A stretch of DNA of 64,000 nucleotides from Chrysemys picta bellii (Eukaryota; Chordata; Testudines; Emydidae), in assembly GCF_011386835.1 (NCBI RefSeq), contig NC_088795.1:12381441-12445440 (forward strand), read 5' to 3'. Of the stretch, positions 34,905 through 46,394 are shown one piece after another (position 1 is the stretch's first letter; each line of letters begins with the position of its first letter). The position numbers were made by a program, and so were the translations under genes. A model generated the notes under the pieces. The model worked only from the letters and a program-made list of their open reading frames with translations, was not told the origin of the DNA and searched no databases.

Positions 34905-35240
34905 ATTGGGGGGGCAGGGAGGTGGAGGGAGCAGGTTAGTAGCACAAATGAGAAGGGGTTGGGAGAACTATGGCAGAGTGGACTGGAGAAGAGAACAAAC
35001 CTGGGCCTGGAAGAAGGAGAAGCGGGACCCAGCTAGGGATGATCATAGATGGGAGAATGGGAAAGAAGGTGGTGAGAAGCAGATATGGAGAGTGTGGAGA
35101 CCAAAGGGGATGGGAGAGAGACAGGCAGGGCAGGGATGATGTGTGTGAGACAGAACAGCAAGGGCAAGGGACGCAGAGGAGGGTAGAAAGGAAGAATGAA
35201 CAGAAAACAGGGAAAGAGGGGGAGACAGAAGCAAACAAGC
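34905..35240 (+). repeat. Purine-rich tract
   Basis: About 330 bases with strong A/G bias on the plus strand (GGAGAAG, GGGAAAG, GAGAGAG motifs). The open frames across it on both strands are composition-driven. Confidence 0.6.
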
Positions 35241-35969
35241 TTCCCAGTCAGGCAAGAGGTGTCCCCTCTAGAAGAGCTTATACAAGTTTCAGAGCACCGG
35301 GGGGGCTCAGCCACCTGAGCTAAAGCTAGAAAGCTGGACATGGGGTGGGAAGACAAAGGAGACACACATGAGGGAGGGGATGTGGAGAGATCTCCTTTCT
35401 CTTGGCATGGAGAGATTCCTTGAATGCATCCCTTTATCCAAACCCAACTTCTGTGCTTGGCTTGGCTTCCCTTCCCCACCCCCATTCCCTCACCCATTGC
35501 ATTTGGAGAAGCTGCCTCACCTCTGCCTGCCTACAACTCCCTGGCAGGCTTCAGGCACTCAGCGTCCTTTTGGCTGCTAGCCGAGCTGGAGAGTTGTGTG
35601 AAGTGACTATTGCTGGCTCTGGCTCCAGGGTAATGTGCTTCCTTTATTCTCCGAGCTGTGGTTAAATAATTGGGGTTTTCTTGGTGGCTAACTGCTCTGG
35701 ATTCTGTGGTTACACACCATGATCTGACTTACTTGGAGTGATCTAGTTACTATTATTAGCTCCTTTTTTCCCTCCTTTCCTTTTCTCACCACTGGAATCA
35801 TTTCAGCGTTTCTCCCACAAGGACGTTATGTTTGTTGCTTTGGGTTGGTTCACCACCTAGCTGCAAAATGGGATGCCTTCTCCTTGGTTCAGTGCGTTTG
35901 GGGGAGGACACAAAGCACAGGGCCTGCTCCTGTTCTGACCAGTCCGTGGGCCACACGTCCTCCTCAAAA

Positions 35970-36083
35970 GGGCTGTCTGTGGTAAGTAGGTTGTCTTGCC
36001 ATGTAGGAGGAGCACCACCCAGGGTATTTCATGAGGCTCTGGGGAAGCGCTCCTCACCTTGCTCTGCTCTCAGGCAGCAAAAT
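35970..36083 (+). repeat. Copy 2 of the 110-bp locally duplicated segment
   Basis: Direct repeat partner of 34718-34840, about 1.24 kb downstream. Confidence 0.6.
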
Positions 36084-38799
36084 CACCTTATGCGCGATGC
36101 TGTTGGTATCCTGACTCCAGGCCATCTGGCTTAGCGTAGAGAACAGAGCTGTGGAGTCCTGTCCCCAGACACTGCATCACTCCACTGTCACGCCTCTCAG
36201 ATGAGTGATTTTGGAACCGCGCTCTAGAATACCGTCTACTTTTCTATACAAGGGATGGCACGTGCCTGTCCTCACTAGCCAGGGAGAAGATATCAGGACC
36301 TTGCCAGCAACAATTCATTTCAACTTCTTTTGAACGCCTCACAAGTGCTAATCATATTCATCTTTTGGACAAAACTGGACAAAACGTAGTGAAAAGATCT
36401 TAAAAAAAATCGAAACCGCCCCCAAACCTTTCCATCTCCAGCGTCAGCTCCTTCGTAGCACAAGCCTCACTAAAGAACATTACGCACAGACCTCTGCTTC
36501 CACTAACAGCTCCTTTAAAGCCTGCAGTGTAATCTCAGGCTTTTTTCTAATACCATTTCAAAACCCTGGTAGACAGTGCACGCTGGTTTTGGTTCATGGG
36601 GACAGAGAGGATGATGCTTATCATCGGACATTTCCTGTCTTGCTATTTCGAAATGGTTTCCACTGAGCCTGATTTTGACCCCATTCTGATGTGGGCCCGA
36701 TGTGAAGGGCATTGAGCGCCATTGCCCAAATTTTGACCCCAATGCCAGGGGATGGAAGAAGGATCCAAATAATAACAGATCCTTGGCCTCTGCCCATCAC
36801 CCTGCCTGTCCACGCCTTCCCACTACCTGCGCTGCAACTCAGGCCCAGGTGAGAATACTCTGGTTTGACCCCTCACACCCAGGCTCCCTCATCACATGGC
36901 AGAACCACATCACTAATTCTGCCTGTCAAGCCTCCACACCTGTGAAGGAATAGGGCTGGGATTCACCTTCATGGCTTTTCTCAAAGTATTCCTGTTTCTA
37001 GTCCTGACTGCTTCGTTAATGTGCCAGTGTTACCGTACGGTCAGTTGGTTATAGATCCCGACTGTGCCTGATCCAGAGAGGACACGAGTCTGTTATTGCC
37101 TCCACTAGAGAACCTGGCTCTGATGTGACAACCACCATCTTGGCTGACAAAACCGGTGTTGGACCTGGGATCTTCAGAGCTAAAAGCCATGAGCTACAGC
37201 AGCTTAAGCTACAGCCCCTTAGCTAGGCCTGTAGCAGACTCCTATCCTATGTAGATGGGGCATGGCCGGAGGGGGGGGGGGGGGACCTGTAACACACACT
37301 CCAAAGTGGATTACACAAGCCCTACTGGTGTAAACACCCCCACATCGCACATTCTTCTTCCTTGCACATCAGTAAAATCTGCAATCTTATTGTCCAACAG
37401 TCATGGAAAGCGAACGCAGAATGGGCATAAGCCTGGCCGAAGGGAATTCAGTTCAAGCAAATGTTTATTCACCATTTTTGCACTCTCAGTACATCTCTAA
37501 TTTCTCTGTCATTCAGTGTGTGGTAGGTGTTGGTGCAAGGCCTCAAAACTAGTTCAGGATGGATTTAACTTTCAGGCCAAGGTTCAGGTCAATTCTTGGG
37601 CAAGTTAGACACTTTGGTCACAGGATTAAGACATTTTGACACGTATAATTGTCCTTCTGCCTTGCATTATGGCAAATGGGTTTAATTAGTTACAACACAG
37701 GAAAGTGAACTGGAAGTGACTGAGGAAATAGGCTCCTACTCCCTGAATAATATTGCTGAAGTTACATATTTGGTGACAAGTCATGTTTGCTGATCAAGGA
37801 GGTCCTTCTAGATGTAATTAAGCTATTCCAAGGGTGTCTTATAGCTCCTTCATGCAATGAGTGGCTGCTGCCTCTTTCGTGACTTAAGATTACTTCATTC
37901 CTGGAGTTGAAACTCAACTTCACCTTTAAAAAATGAATGTATCTTAAACAGAAGCGCTGATGAACTAATGCTGAATCATATTGGAATTCACCAAAAGGCA
38001 AGTTAGTGACACCATTTTTTCAGGATGAACCTTCTAGTAAGTGTCAGTTGATGTAGTAAGAATGATTTTTCCTTTAAAAAATGCACTGGCAATTTTGTCC
38101 CACATGGGATGGGAACTGTCCAGCAAGGACTGTAACTCATGTCAAAATAAGTCTTGCCAACTTTCCGTTCAGCTGTGTGAGACATTACAAAGTTGTTGCT
38201 GGAATTACAGTTATTCCATTAAAAGACAAAGTCCCATACTGAACTCTGGTCTCACTAGGGAATATCCCATTGTCCAAGATTTGGAAGTAGCATGGTTATT
38301 TTATTAAAAGTGACAGACTGTTTCACAATTCCTAGCAAAAATAGATTCCACTACACGTGGCTTGGTTATGTTTAAGTTTAAACTTAAAGAGCATTTTGTC
38401 ATATACTAGAATTCTCAGCTATTCTTTTATCACAAAATATATCACTTACTAAAGGCAAAAGCAGGACAATAAATAGTTTTGCTTGACGCTTTTTGTGATT
38501 TCAGCTTTGTATGATTTGCATGTCTAGTGCATTAGCTAAGTTACCTAATGCAGTAATTATTATTAATTTCTGACATAATTTTGTCATCATACCTGCTATG
38601 GGGCATAAACTGCTGCTTGCGGGACTTTAAAGTTCTGTTCCTGCTACAGGGCATAAATCATTCTATATGCCAAAATTCCCCCTCTGCAAGAAACATTTAA
38701 GAAAGTGGGCTACACTGCTCTACCCGCTGTAATTACTGTGGCCAGAATAGGCCCAAAATGGATCATCCAAAAGCTTTCATGAAATTAAACTAAAAATAA
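36084..38799. other. Intergenic; poly-G at 37271-37284, no supported gene
   Basis: A 14-base G run follows a SINE-like stretch (about 37090-37260). Nothing else recognised. Confidence 0.4.
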
Positions 38800-39750
38800 A
38801 ACCTGCTCCATTTAAGCATCAATTGTTTCTGCATTCTTTGTCCACCTAAAGCACCAACTAAAGTCAATGGTGAAACCCTGACCCCATTGATGTCTATGAG
38901 AGTCTTGCCACTGATTTCAATGAAGCCGGGATGTTGCCCACTGGCCCAGTCTGCTCCTACTTGAAACCAAAGGGAGTTTTGCTGTTAATTTTAATTGGAC
39001 CTGGATTGAGCCCCAGAACAGACCTGCTATTGATTTGTTATTTTGCAATGGGAGAAGAGCTGTTCGCACAGCCTATATGCTGCATAAAGAAAATGAAATT
39101 GAAAATGTTACCAAAGGAACACACTTGACACACGTTGCCAAATATCAGAAACTGGGTTGGCAGAAAGACCCACACAACTCTCATAATTGCTCTAGCTTTG
39201 GAAGATGCTTAATAGCATCATTCATGGGGGTTTTATTTGGTGCACAGCTACTTGTGTGTATGTTCCCCACGGTGTTGAATGTGTGGTAATTGTCAGGTGT
39301 TTCTGTAAGTTGCCCATAAGGTTGCAGAGCAAGAACCGTTTAGGGCTGCCATAGCTGTCTGATTAGATAGACAGTTCACTCACTGGTAAATTACATTTTA
39401 GGCATTAGTGTAATTTAAGTGAATAATAAGGTTATGTCAATGACCTGGGATGAATGATTTCCCCCCTCCTACTATGTGCTTTCAGTCATTTGCAATAAAC
39501 CAGATATGCAGTTTTAGCTTCCATAGAGAACAGTGAAATATGAGCTCCTCATTAAATGGCGGAGGAAGACCCCTAGATTAATTTAACAGCTCACTGGGCC
39601 GATAAATACATGACCTCCCGAATGTCGCTGTCATGTTACATTCTCAGCTTCCCCTTTCCTGTAAAAAATTATGGAGCGCGTCAGCCTGCAGATTTAAAAA
39701 AACAACTGCAGAGTCGTGTTAAAATACAGGGCTCAGACCGCTTGATATCA
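38800..39750 (+). other. Paralogous upstream flank of gene A
   Basis: Blocks here recur in the same order before genes B and C: AAAGTCAATGGTGAAACCCTG (compare 49680-49725), and GGGAGAAGAGCTG..CACAGCCTA..TGCTGCATAAAGAAAATG (compare 49818-49865). Roughly 70-75% identity with gaps. It marks the left side of the duplicated chemokine unit. Confidence 0.6.
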
Positions 39751-40948
39751 AATCATGCCGATGGTGCAGATTGACTGTGGAGTGTTACAATAAGTGAACT
39801 AGTTTAAAGAGGGAGCATTAGAGGCCTAATAAAGAGCTATGCCACTGAGTGAGCAGCAAGAGGCGTTAAGATCCCAGGAACTAGCCTGAGGAGGGAGTTA
39901 GATGGAGACAGCACATTAAACACGAGGGACAAATCTGCCCCCCGCTACACCTGTTCCCCCGGCCTGGCTTCACTGTAACCAAGGGCAGAATTTGATACAT
40001 GGTGTCATCACCTTTAGCCGATGCACACAGGCCAAACCCTCTGTGCACTATGCGGGTCTGACCCGGCCTTCGTTACACAGGGGTACAGGGTCTGCCTCTC
40101 CGCACTGCAAGGCAGCCTCTGTGGTTGTCATTACACATGAATCCGGCAGTAAAATGACGTATGTACAAGGAAATCCTTCTCCAGACTGACCCCAGAGCTC
40201 TCCTCACCCCCACCAGAGAAGTGACACTTTGCTCAGGGTTTGGAATTGAAGGAGTTTGAAGGACACAAACTCCAGCAGGATTCTGGGCTGAACTATGTCT
40301 TCATTTCCCCCTCAAGCTTAGAAATCACAGGACTGTGCATATTTCAGACCCCCCAGGTTGGTGGTGCGCCCAGTTCCCGTCCCCTCCCCCTCCCACAGGG
40401 CGATTCCCTGGCTAGGACAGGGGCCAAACTGTCCGACCCTTCCAGCTGCATGTGACAATCTTCAGAAGTTCAAGAGCCAGGTCGCACCTGCCGGGGCTCA
40501 GACCTTCAGCCCCACAGGAGGCGCATCAGGGCTTGGGGCTTCAGTCCTGCAGCGAGCGGGTTCTTGGGATGCGCCTTGCCCTGAAGTCCCCAAACGCCCC
40601 GCCCTGCAGGGCAGAAGCCAGGGGTGAGGGGGCACATGGGGGGCACATGCCCCCCTAGACTTGTGCCAGGGTTTGCTGGCCCTGCTCGGTCACATGGTGC
40701 ACCGGGCTCCCCCCTTGCAGGGCAGCTGCTGGAGCCGGCAAGCTGGGCGCTGTGCTCTGGGAAGAGGCAGCTGCAAACAGCTGGGAGCTGCAGGGGCAGC
40801 CGCTGCCTCTCCCCATGGAGCTAAAGCAGCGGCCCCTCCCCGCAGCTTCCAACGGTTTGTCCCCTGGCTGAGGAGCCGGAAGCGACGGGACCTGGGAGCT
40901 GCGGCCGCTCCGCTCGGGGCGCCCTGGTGGCGCCAGGCCGGCGGGATC
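39751..40948. other. Distal upstream region of gene A, no separate gene
   Basis: GC content rises toward the promoter. A near-perfect hairpin, GGGGGGCACATGCCCCCC, stands at about 40638-40655. Close homology to the gene B promoter begins only at about 40949. Confidence 0.4.
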
Positions 40949-41033
40949 CCCGAGCCCAGCCCTTGGCGCGGGGCCGGGGCAGGCGGGGCCCGGCTGAAGC
41001 GGATTTCTCCGACCGCTCCGCCCCCTCTGCCCC

Positions 41034-41043
41034 GGGAATGTCC
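41034..41043 (+). promoter_or_regulatory. NF-kB-like site of gene A (variant)
   Basis: GGGAATGTCC, one base off the canonical GGGAATTTCC. About 20 bases upstream of the TATA box and just 3' of a CCGCCCC Sp1-type box. GRO-family promoters have a kB site here. Confidence 0.5.
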
Positions 41044-41062
41044 CGGCCGGGTCCCCGCGGGG

Positions 41063-41068
41063 ATAAAA
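41063..41068 (+). promoter_or_regulatory. TATA box of gene A
   Basis: ATAAAA in context GGGGATAAAAGCGG, 86 bases before the ATG. Predicted start near 41093, so the 5' leader is about 55 bases. Confidence 0.7.
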
Positions 41069-41148
41069 GCGGCTGCGGGGCGCTGCGGAGGCTCAGAGCT
41101 GAGCCGAGCCCAGATCCCCAGCACCAGCCTCCGCCGCCAGCCCGGACC

Positions 41149-42553
41149 ATGAGCCGCCCCCGGAGCCTCGCCCCCGGCAGCCCCCTGCTGCTGCTGCTGC
41201 TGCTGGCCTGCGCCGCGCTGTGCCGGGGTAAGGGGCTCGCTGCGCCGGGGTGGCCCCGGGACCCGGGTTGGGGGAGTCTCGCTTCCCACTGGGGCTTGGA
41301 AGGACAGATCGGACCCAGGTGTCCGAGAGCCGGCCGCATGCGGGGAGTCCCGGGAAGGATGGAAGGGACCCAGGTCTCCGAGAGCCGGCTGGATACGGGG
41401 AGTCCCGGGAAGGATGGAAGGGACCCAGGTGTCCGAGAGCCGGCCGCATGCGGGGAGTCCCGGGGGATGGAAGGGACCCAGGTGTCCGAGAGCCGGGCGG
41501 ATGCGGGGACTCCCGGGAAGGATGGAAGGGACCCAAGTGTCCGAGAGCCGGCCGGATGCGGGGAAAGCCCGGGCCGGGGGCATGGGTCAGACCCAAGGTG
41601 TGGGGCGAGGGGTGTCCCCCAGCCGCCCCCCTGCAGAGTATCTGGCCGCCGACAGGAGCTGAGTCTTTCTCCCCCTCCCCGGGCAGGTGCCCCCATGGCC
41701 GGCGAGCTGCGGTGTCAGTGCCTGCAGACCGAGACGGCGGTGATCCACCCCAAGCGCATCGCCAACGTGGAGCTGATCCCCGAGGGGCCCCACTGCGGGG
41801 TGCCAGAAGTCATGTAAGTGTCGGGGCCCTGCTGCCCCCCCCCCAGCCTGCGCCCCCCTCCCCGCCCCGCCAACCCCCAGCTCACCCCGCTCTTCCCTCT
41901 GCCTCCCCGCAGAGCCACCACGAAACACGGCAAGAAAGTCTGTCTGGAGCGCACCGCGCCCTGGGTAAAGCTGATCGTCACCAAGATCCTGAACAGGTAC
42001 CTGCCCGGGGGGTGTGTCTGTTTGTGTTGTGCCAGCGGCCCGTGGGTGCAGCTCTAACGCCCGTTGTCCCGTGTCATGGGAGCGTGGGCAGCAGACTCGG
42101 TCTGAAGCAAGTGTCCGTGTTGCAGGGACAAGGGGCGAGAGGGGCCACTGAGTCTTAACCGGTGGATACTTCTCCTTACAAACCGCGGGGCCAAGCTGGG
42201 CCTATCCGTCCAGCTCCATTATAGGGGGAGAAACTAAGCCCAGGTGTCATGTAGGAAAACGAGTTTAAATAAGTGTCTGTACTCTTCGCCATTAACCCGG
42301 GCTGCTACCCGTGCCTGGTGGGGTCCCTGCCACTAAATGCCATTGATGAGATGTGTCAGCGCTGTCCCTATTCCTTGTGACACACACAGCGCCCACGGAG
42401 GGCAGCTGGAGGCTAGTGCACAGGGAATGCAAGCTCAGAGCCTGGAGCGGGGAAAGGCAAGAGCAGAAGTGAGTCCAGGTGAGGTCTTTCCGGATGTCAC
42501 TTGTAACGTGTGTTCTGTTGTCTGACTGTTGCAGTAAATCGACCAAGCTGTGA
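41149..42553 (+). CDS. ELR+ CXC chemokine (CXCL1/CXCL8-like), gene A
   Basis: Four coding exons: 41149-41227, 41687-41813, 41913-41996, 42535-42553, all with GT/AG borders and phases 1, 2, 2 as in CXC chemokines. The product is 102 residues, close to the usual 95-110. Residues 1-26 form a Leu-rich signal peptide; the mature part starts near APMAG. The ELR motif (33-35) precedes Cys36-Gln-Cys38; the other disulphide cysteines are Cys63 and Cys79. A Gly-Pro pair stands before Cys63, and a basic amphipathic C-terminal helix ends in SKSTKL. By family knowledge such proteins are secreted and attract neutrophils through CXCR1/CXCR2. It has a TATA box, kB-like and GC boxes, and an AU-rich 3' UTR. 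It is the only one of the three genes here with all family hallmarks. Whether it is orthologous to CXCL8 or CXCL1-3 cannot be decided by eye. Confidence 0.93.
41305..41590 (+). repeat. 55-bp minisatellite in intron 1 of gene A
   Basis: About five tandem copies of a 53-55-bp unit containing GACCCAGGTGTCCGAGAGCC and GGGGAGTCCCGGGAAGGATG. Genes B and C have only about one and a half related units (B: 52815-52900). The long minus-strand open frames over this array are repeat artefacts. Confidence 0.85.
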
Positions 42554-42747
42554 GGGGAGAAGAGGACATGAACAAGGAACTACAACAGAAACTACCTGTG
42601 TGTACAAGGGGAAACCAGTGTGAGAGACAATGGGAGCCCGAGGCTGGATAACTAGCCATGATGAACTCTCTTCTTTTGAAGGTCTGATAGACCAGCCTGG
42701 GCTCCATTCAACTTCCACGCGTTCCACTGAGTTATTACAACCTGGGC

Positions 42748-42764
42748 TTATTTATATATTTATT
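42748..42764 (+). promoter_or_regulatory. AU-rich element in gene A 3' UTR
   Basis: Overlapping ATTTA motifs in TTATTTATATATTTATT, about 195 bases after the stop. Such elements destabilise inflammatory cytokine mRNAs. The block is conserved in the gene C tail (57199-57217) and in the broken gene B tail (54790-54812). Confidence 0.65.
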
Positions 42765-43439
42765 AATTCATCCCTGTATAGCTCTTCAATGGCTAGGTAG
42801 TTTTTTTGTTAAGCACCTTAGATCTTCCTGATCACCTGAAGGGATAATGCTGCAGTAGTGGTTCAAGAGTTGGCTTGTGATTAATCTAATACACATTCCA
42901 AATAGCCCCTCCCCTGGGATCCTCTGAGCAGCTCAAGGTGGGAGTACTGTGGAGCTGTGCCTTTCACATGGGGCATGTGCAGGATGCCTGCGGGGTTGTG
43001 AATAATCAGAGTTTCAGATCCTGGAGCTGCCCAGCATTGAGCCAAATGTGTAAGATTACAAAGTGAAATCCAATTAGAACAAGCACCGTAATTTGTTACA
43101 CTCCTGAAATGTGTTGCCAAGGCACATATCCCTGGGACACAGAATCATTTGCTTGGCTAGGTGAAACAGACTAGCAGCTGTTCTCCTTTCATAAAGATTG
43201 CTTTTCTATAAAAATGTGGCCTCTGGTCACTAGCTGTCGTTTCTGCAAACTCTTTAGGGCTCTCTTCTGATGTGTTAAATTATTTCTATGCAATTTAAAT
43301 ATTTGGTGTTTATGCTGAAGGTTTAAGAACAGTAACGTTCTGAACATCCTTGGACATTTTATGTCTGCATTGTATGACATACTGTCATGTTCTGTGTAGA
43401 AGTGGTATTACAAATTGTACTGCACTAAAATATTTTCTG

Positions 43440-43445
43440 ATTAAA
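43440..43445 (+). promoter_or_regulatory. Polyadenylation signal ATTAAA of gene A
   Basis: ATTAAA followed by a GT-rich stretch (GTGGTTTGAGTCTT; AGTGTTCATG). Gives a 3' UTR of about 0.9 kb. Homology to the gene C tail ends near here. Confidence 0.5.
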
Positions 43446-43446
43446 A

Positions 43447-44326
43447 GTGGTTTGAGTCTTCAACTCAGTTAAGTGTTCATGTCCATGTATCTGTCCCAGT
43501 GGGACCCCGGGGAAAGGGTGGTGTGGGTGGGAATTGGTAGGATACACACCTGCCACCAAGCTTCATCCCCTTTCCTGTTTTATTTAATGTTTGTCTGCAT
43601 TTAACAGACTTGGGTCCAGAGTTGCAATATTTAAACTCCTCATCTGCACACCTCATTGTGAAGGGAAATTCAGCCTCGGAAAGTGGTTTGTGGCTATGAA
43701 AGCTGCAAGGACTTGCACGTTTGCTTAACTTGCCTTGAGACTACGCATGTGCTTAAAGCGCCCTGCAAGATCAGGCACATAATGATTCTTTGCTGTTCTA
43801 GGAAACAAGACAGCGCCAAGGACAGAGCCCAGAAGACACTCGCTTTATATATAAAGTAATTCTCAGGGCATGTGCATGCTCTAGCAGTAAATAAAAAAGG
43901 GGGTTAGGGGGCTTTAACTGTAGACATTTGTAAAAGCGCCGTGTCCCTTTATCTGGTTCCATCCTACCTGCGTGTCATGGAGGGTATTCCCAGAAGGAAG
44001 TGTTAGCCCCATAGGCACAGATTCACTACATCGTCCATGGACATATAATTTAGTGGGTGGAAGATCAAGTGCTGCTTCCTTGTGGAATTTGGGCCGAACC
44101 CCCGGCCTGGGGGCCGCTCCTGCTCCCGCTGAAGCCAATGGGAGGCTTGCGGCGTGGCTCTACTAGACCGCCTGTGCCATGGTGGGGTTTGGAGCCTCAC
44201 AGCCTGACCCACACGGGACCTGACTACCAGTCCGAGGGTTGGGCTGGTCTGAACTTGCCAACCCGAGACTTTCAGGCTCGGGGCCCGCCGGCACCTCCCG
44301 GTGCTTCATTTTTGCCAGGGCGGAGT
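43447..44326. other. Downstream flank of gene A
   Basis: The part at 43848-44065 is distantly similar to 20655-20870 (see that entry). No gene was recognised. Confidence 0.4.
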
Positions 44327-44405
44327 CCCAGCACCGCTGGGTTTGACAGTCCATAGCCCAGCACCGCTGGGTTTGACAGTCCATAGCCCAGCACCGCTGG
44401 GTTTG
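44327..44405 (+). repeat. 30-bp tandem repeat, 2.6 copies
   Basis: Units GTTTGACAGTCCATAGCCCA + GCACCGCTGG at 44341-44370 and 44371-44400 are identical, with partial units on both sides. Each contains the small palindrome CCCAGC..GCTGGG. Confidence 0.9.
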
Positions 44406-44410
44406 CTGTG

Positions 44411-44889
44411 CAGGGCCGCCCAGAGGATTCGGGGGCCCCGGGCAAAGCGGGGGAGCTGTGGCCAGCGCCGGCTTTAGGCACCGCGGGGCCCGATCCCAAG
44501 GAGCTGCCGCCCAAGTCCCGCCGCTGTCTTTGGAGGCAGCGCGATCGCTGCCGCGGAGGAGGGATCCTCTGCCGAAATGCCGCCGGAGACCGCGGCAGCG
44601 ATTGAGCGGCTGCCGCCGACAGTGCCGGGACTTCGGGGCAGCTCCTTGGATTCCGGCCCTGGCTGCGGCGCTTGGACTCACCCGGTGGCGGGCCGGGTCT
44701 TCGGCGGCATTTGGGCGGTGGGGGGGGGGGTTCAGTTGCTCCGCCTCTTCGGCAGCACTGAAGGGCCCCCACCGCCGAAATGCCGCCCAAGACCCGGACC
44801 GCCGCGGGCCAGGGCTCGCGGGACCCATGCGGAGCCCGGGGCCTGGGGCAAATTGCCCCACGTGCCCTCCCCCCCCCCCGGCGGCCCTG
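44411..44889. mobile_element. GC-rich hAT-like element
   Basis: Termini CAGGGCCGCC and GGCGGCCCTG are inverted copies. Flanks TTGCTGTG (44403-44410) and TTGCTAAA (44890-44897) share five of eight bases. Internal GCGCCGGCTTTAGGCACC resembles the end of the element at 26951, suggesting a composite of two related elements. Confidence 0.6.
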
Positions 44890-44897
44890 TTGCTAAA

Positions 44898-46004
44898 GCA
44901 CAAACATTGCTGGAGCCGCGGTACCTCTTTCATTGGGAATTAAGCACTGCCGCCGCCTTGCTGCGCTGAGCTCCCAGCTGTGAGTGCCTCTCGCTTCGCA
45001 GCCCCACCGGTGCAGTGCGGGGACTGCCCGCAACAGTGGGGCCCGCAGTCCGGGCTGGTCTCCCTGCCTTGCAAATCAGCACCAGGGAACCCTTAAAGCG
45101 ACACGCCACAGTCATGTGATCTAGGCCACACTCCTGACTGAATAAGGCTGAGTGCCCCGAGTTGGAGATGACTTTGTGCATCTCGCTTGAGCCATGTTGA
45201 AGTCAGCAGCCCCCACGCTATGTCCAAAAGCCCATTTCCCCCCAGCACAGGCGTGTGCCTCTCTCCGGGGCCACAAGGAAAGGAGCAGGAAGAGAGGCCT
45301 TTGGAAAGCAATATTCAGAAGGGTTAAATCCAGAGCACATTTGTCATTGTCATCTTTGTGCTCCCGTCAGGAGCAGGTCGGTCCCTTTGGGACACCCACT
45401 TCACCCAGGAGTCCCAGGGGACTTGCAAAGCATTAAACAAGCACGACCCAGAACAGGATCATTCAAGAGGAAAGATGTTTGTGTGGTTTAGGCACTAGAA
45501 AGAAGGGATCAAGGAGAACTGGCTTCTGTTACACAGGAAGATTGGTAGCGCTGAGGATATTGGGGGAGATGTTTGGGCCCCGATTCAGCAAAGCACTCAA
45601 GCACATGCTTAACTCCCATTGAGTTCAGTGGGAGTTGACTGACTTATTCTGCTGACCTACAAGCTTAAAGTTAAGCACGTGCATTCATGTTGTGTTGAAA
45701 CAAGGCCTGATGTTCACAGGTGTTGAAAACCCACCACTCCCATTGACTTCACCACTGTTATTTTTACTGTTTTATACTTGGATTTTAAGCTCTTTGGGGC
45801 CAGAGCCTTCCCTTCGTCATGTGTTTGTGCAGCGCAGATCACAGCAAGTTAAACCCAGATCCATGCTGGGGTTCTTAGGCCCTGGCACAGGAATGAGAGG
45901 AGACAGTGCGGCCTATGGGTTAGAGCATTGGATTGGGATTCAAGCCCTGGGTTCTAGCTCTGGCCTGATGGGTGAGAATGAGCAAGTCTGTGGGTACATC
46001 TACA
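44898..46004. other. Intergenic, MIR-like fragment at about 45900-45995
   Basis: The MIR-like piece has GGGTTAGAGCATTGGATTGG and CCCTGGGTTCTAGCTCTGG blocks. No gene recognised. Confidence 0.4.
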
Positions 46005-46262
46005 CTACAGGGGGGAGTCGATTTAAGATACGCAAATTCAGCTACGTAAACAGCGTAGCTGAATTCGACGTATCACAGCCGACTTACCCCGTTGTGAGGA
46101 CGGCGGCAAAATCGACTTCTGCGGCTTTCTGTCGGCGGCGCTTACTACCACCTCCGCTGGTGGAGTAAGAACGCCAATTCGGGTATCGATTGTCGCGTCC
46201 CAAATCGATCCCCGAGAGGTCGATTTCTACCCGCCGATTCAGGCGGGTAGTATAGACCTGGC
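46005..46262. mobile_element. MITE-like element rich in internal palindromes
   Basis: Ends ACATCTACACTACAGGGGGG and CGGGTAGTATAGACCTGGCC are weak inverted copies. Inside, GAATTC-bounded AGCTACG/CGTAGCT and TCGATTT/AAATCGA blocks face each other. No coding capacity. Class uncertain. Confidence 0.5.
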
Positions 46263-46394
46263 CTGTGTCTCCATTGACCAAGTCGATGAAGAGCCCAAAA
46301 CAAGAGCTAGGGGGTATTAATACTAATTCTCCGGTTACTATGAAGATGTCCTGACCATACAAAGACTTGTCCAGGTTTAACTTGACACACTGAG

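Noticed and set aside
34936..35497. Ser/Pro/Leu-rich and Arg/Glu-rich open frames on both strands
   Set aside because: They mirror the purine-rich tract; no conserved motif.
40690..42158. Long open frames (about 290-300 codons) on both strands over gene A
   Set aside because: They run through the intron minisatellite and GC-rich promoter; the splice signals define a different, conserved reading.
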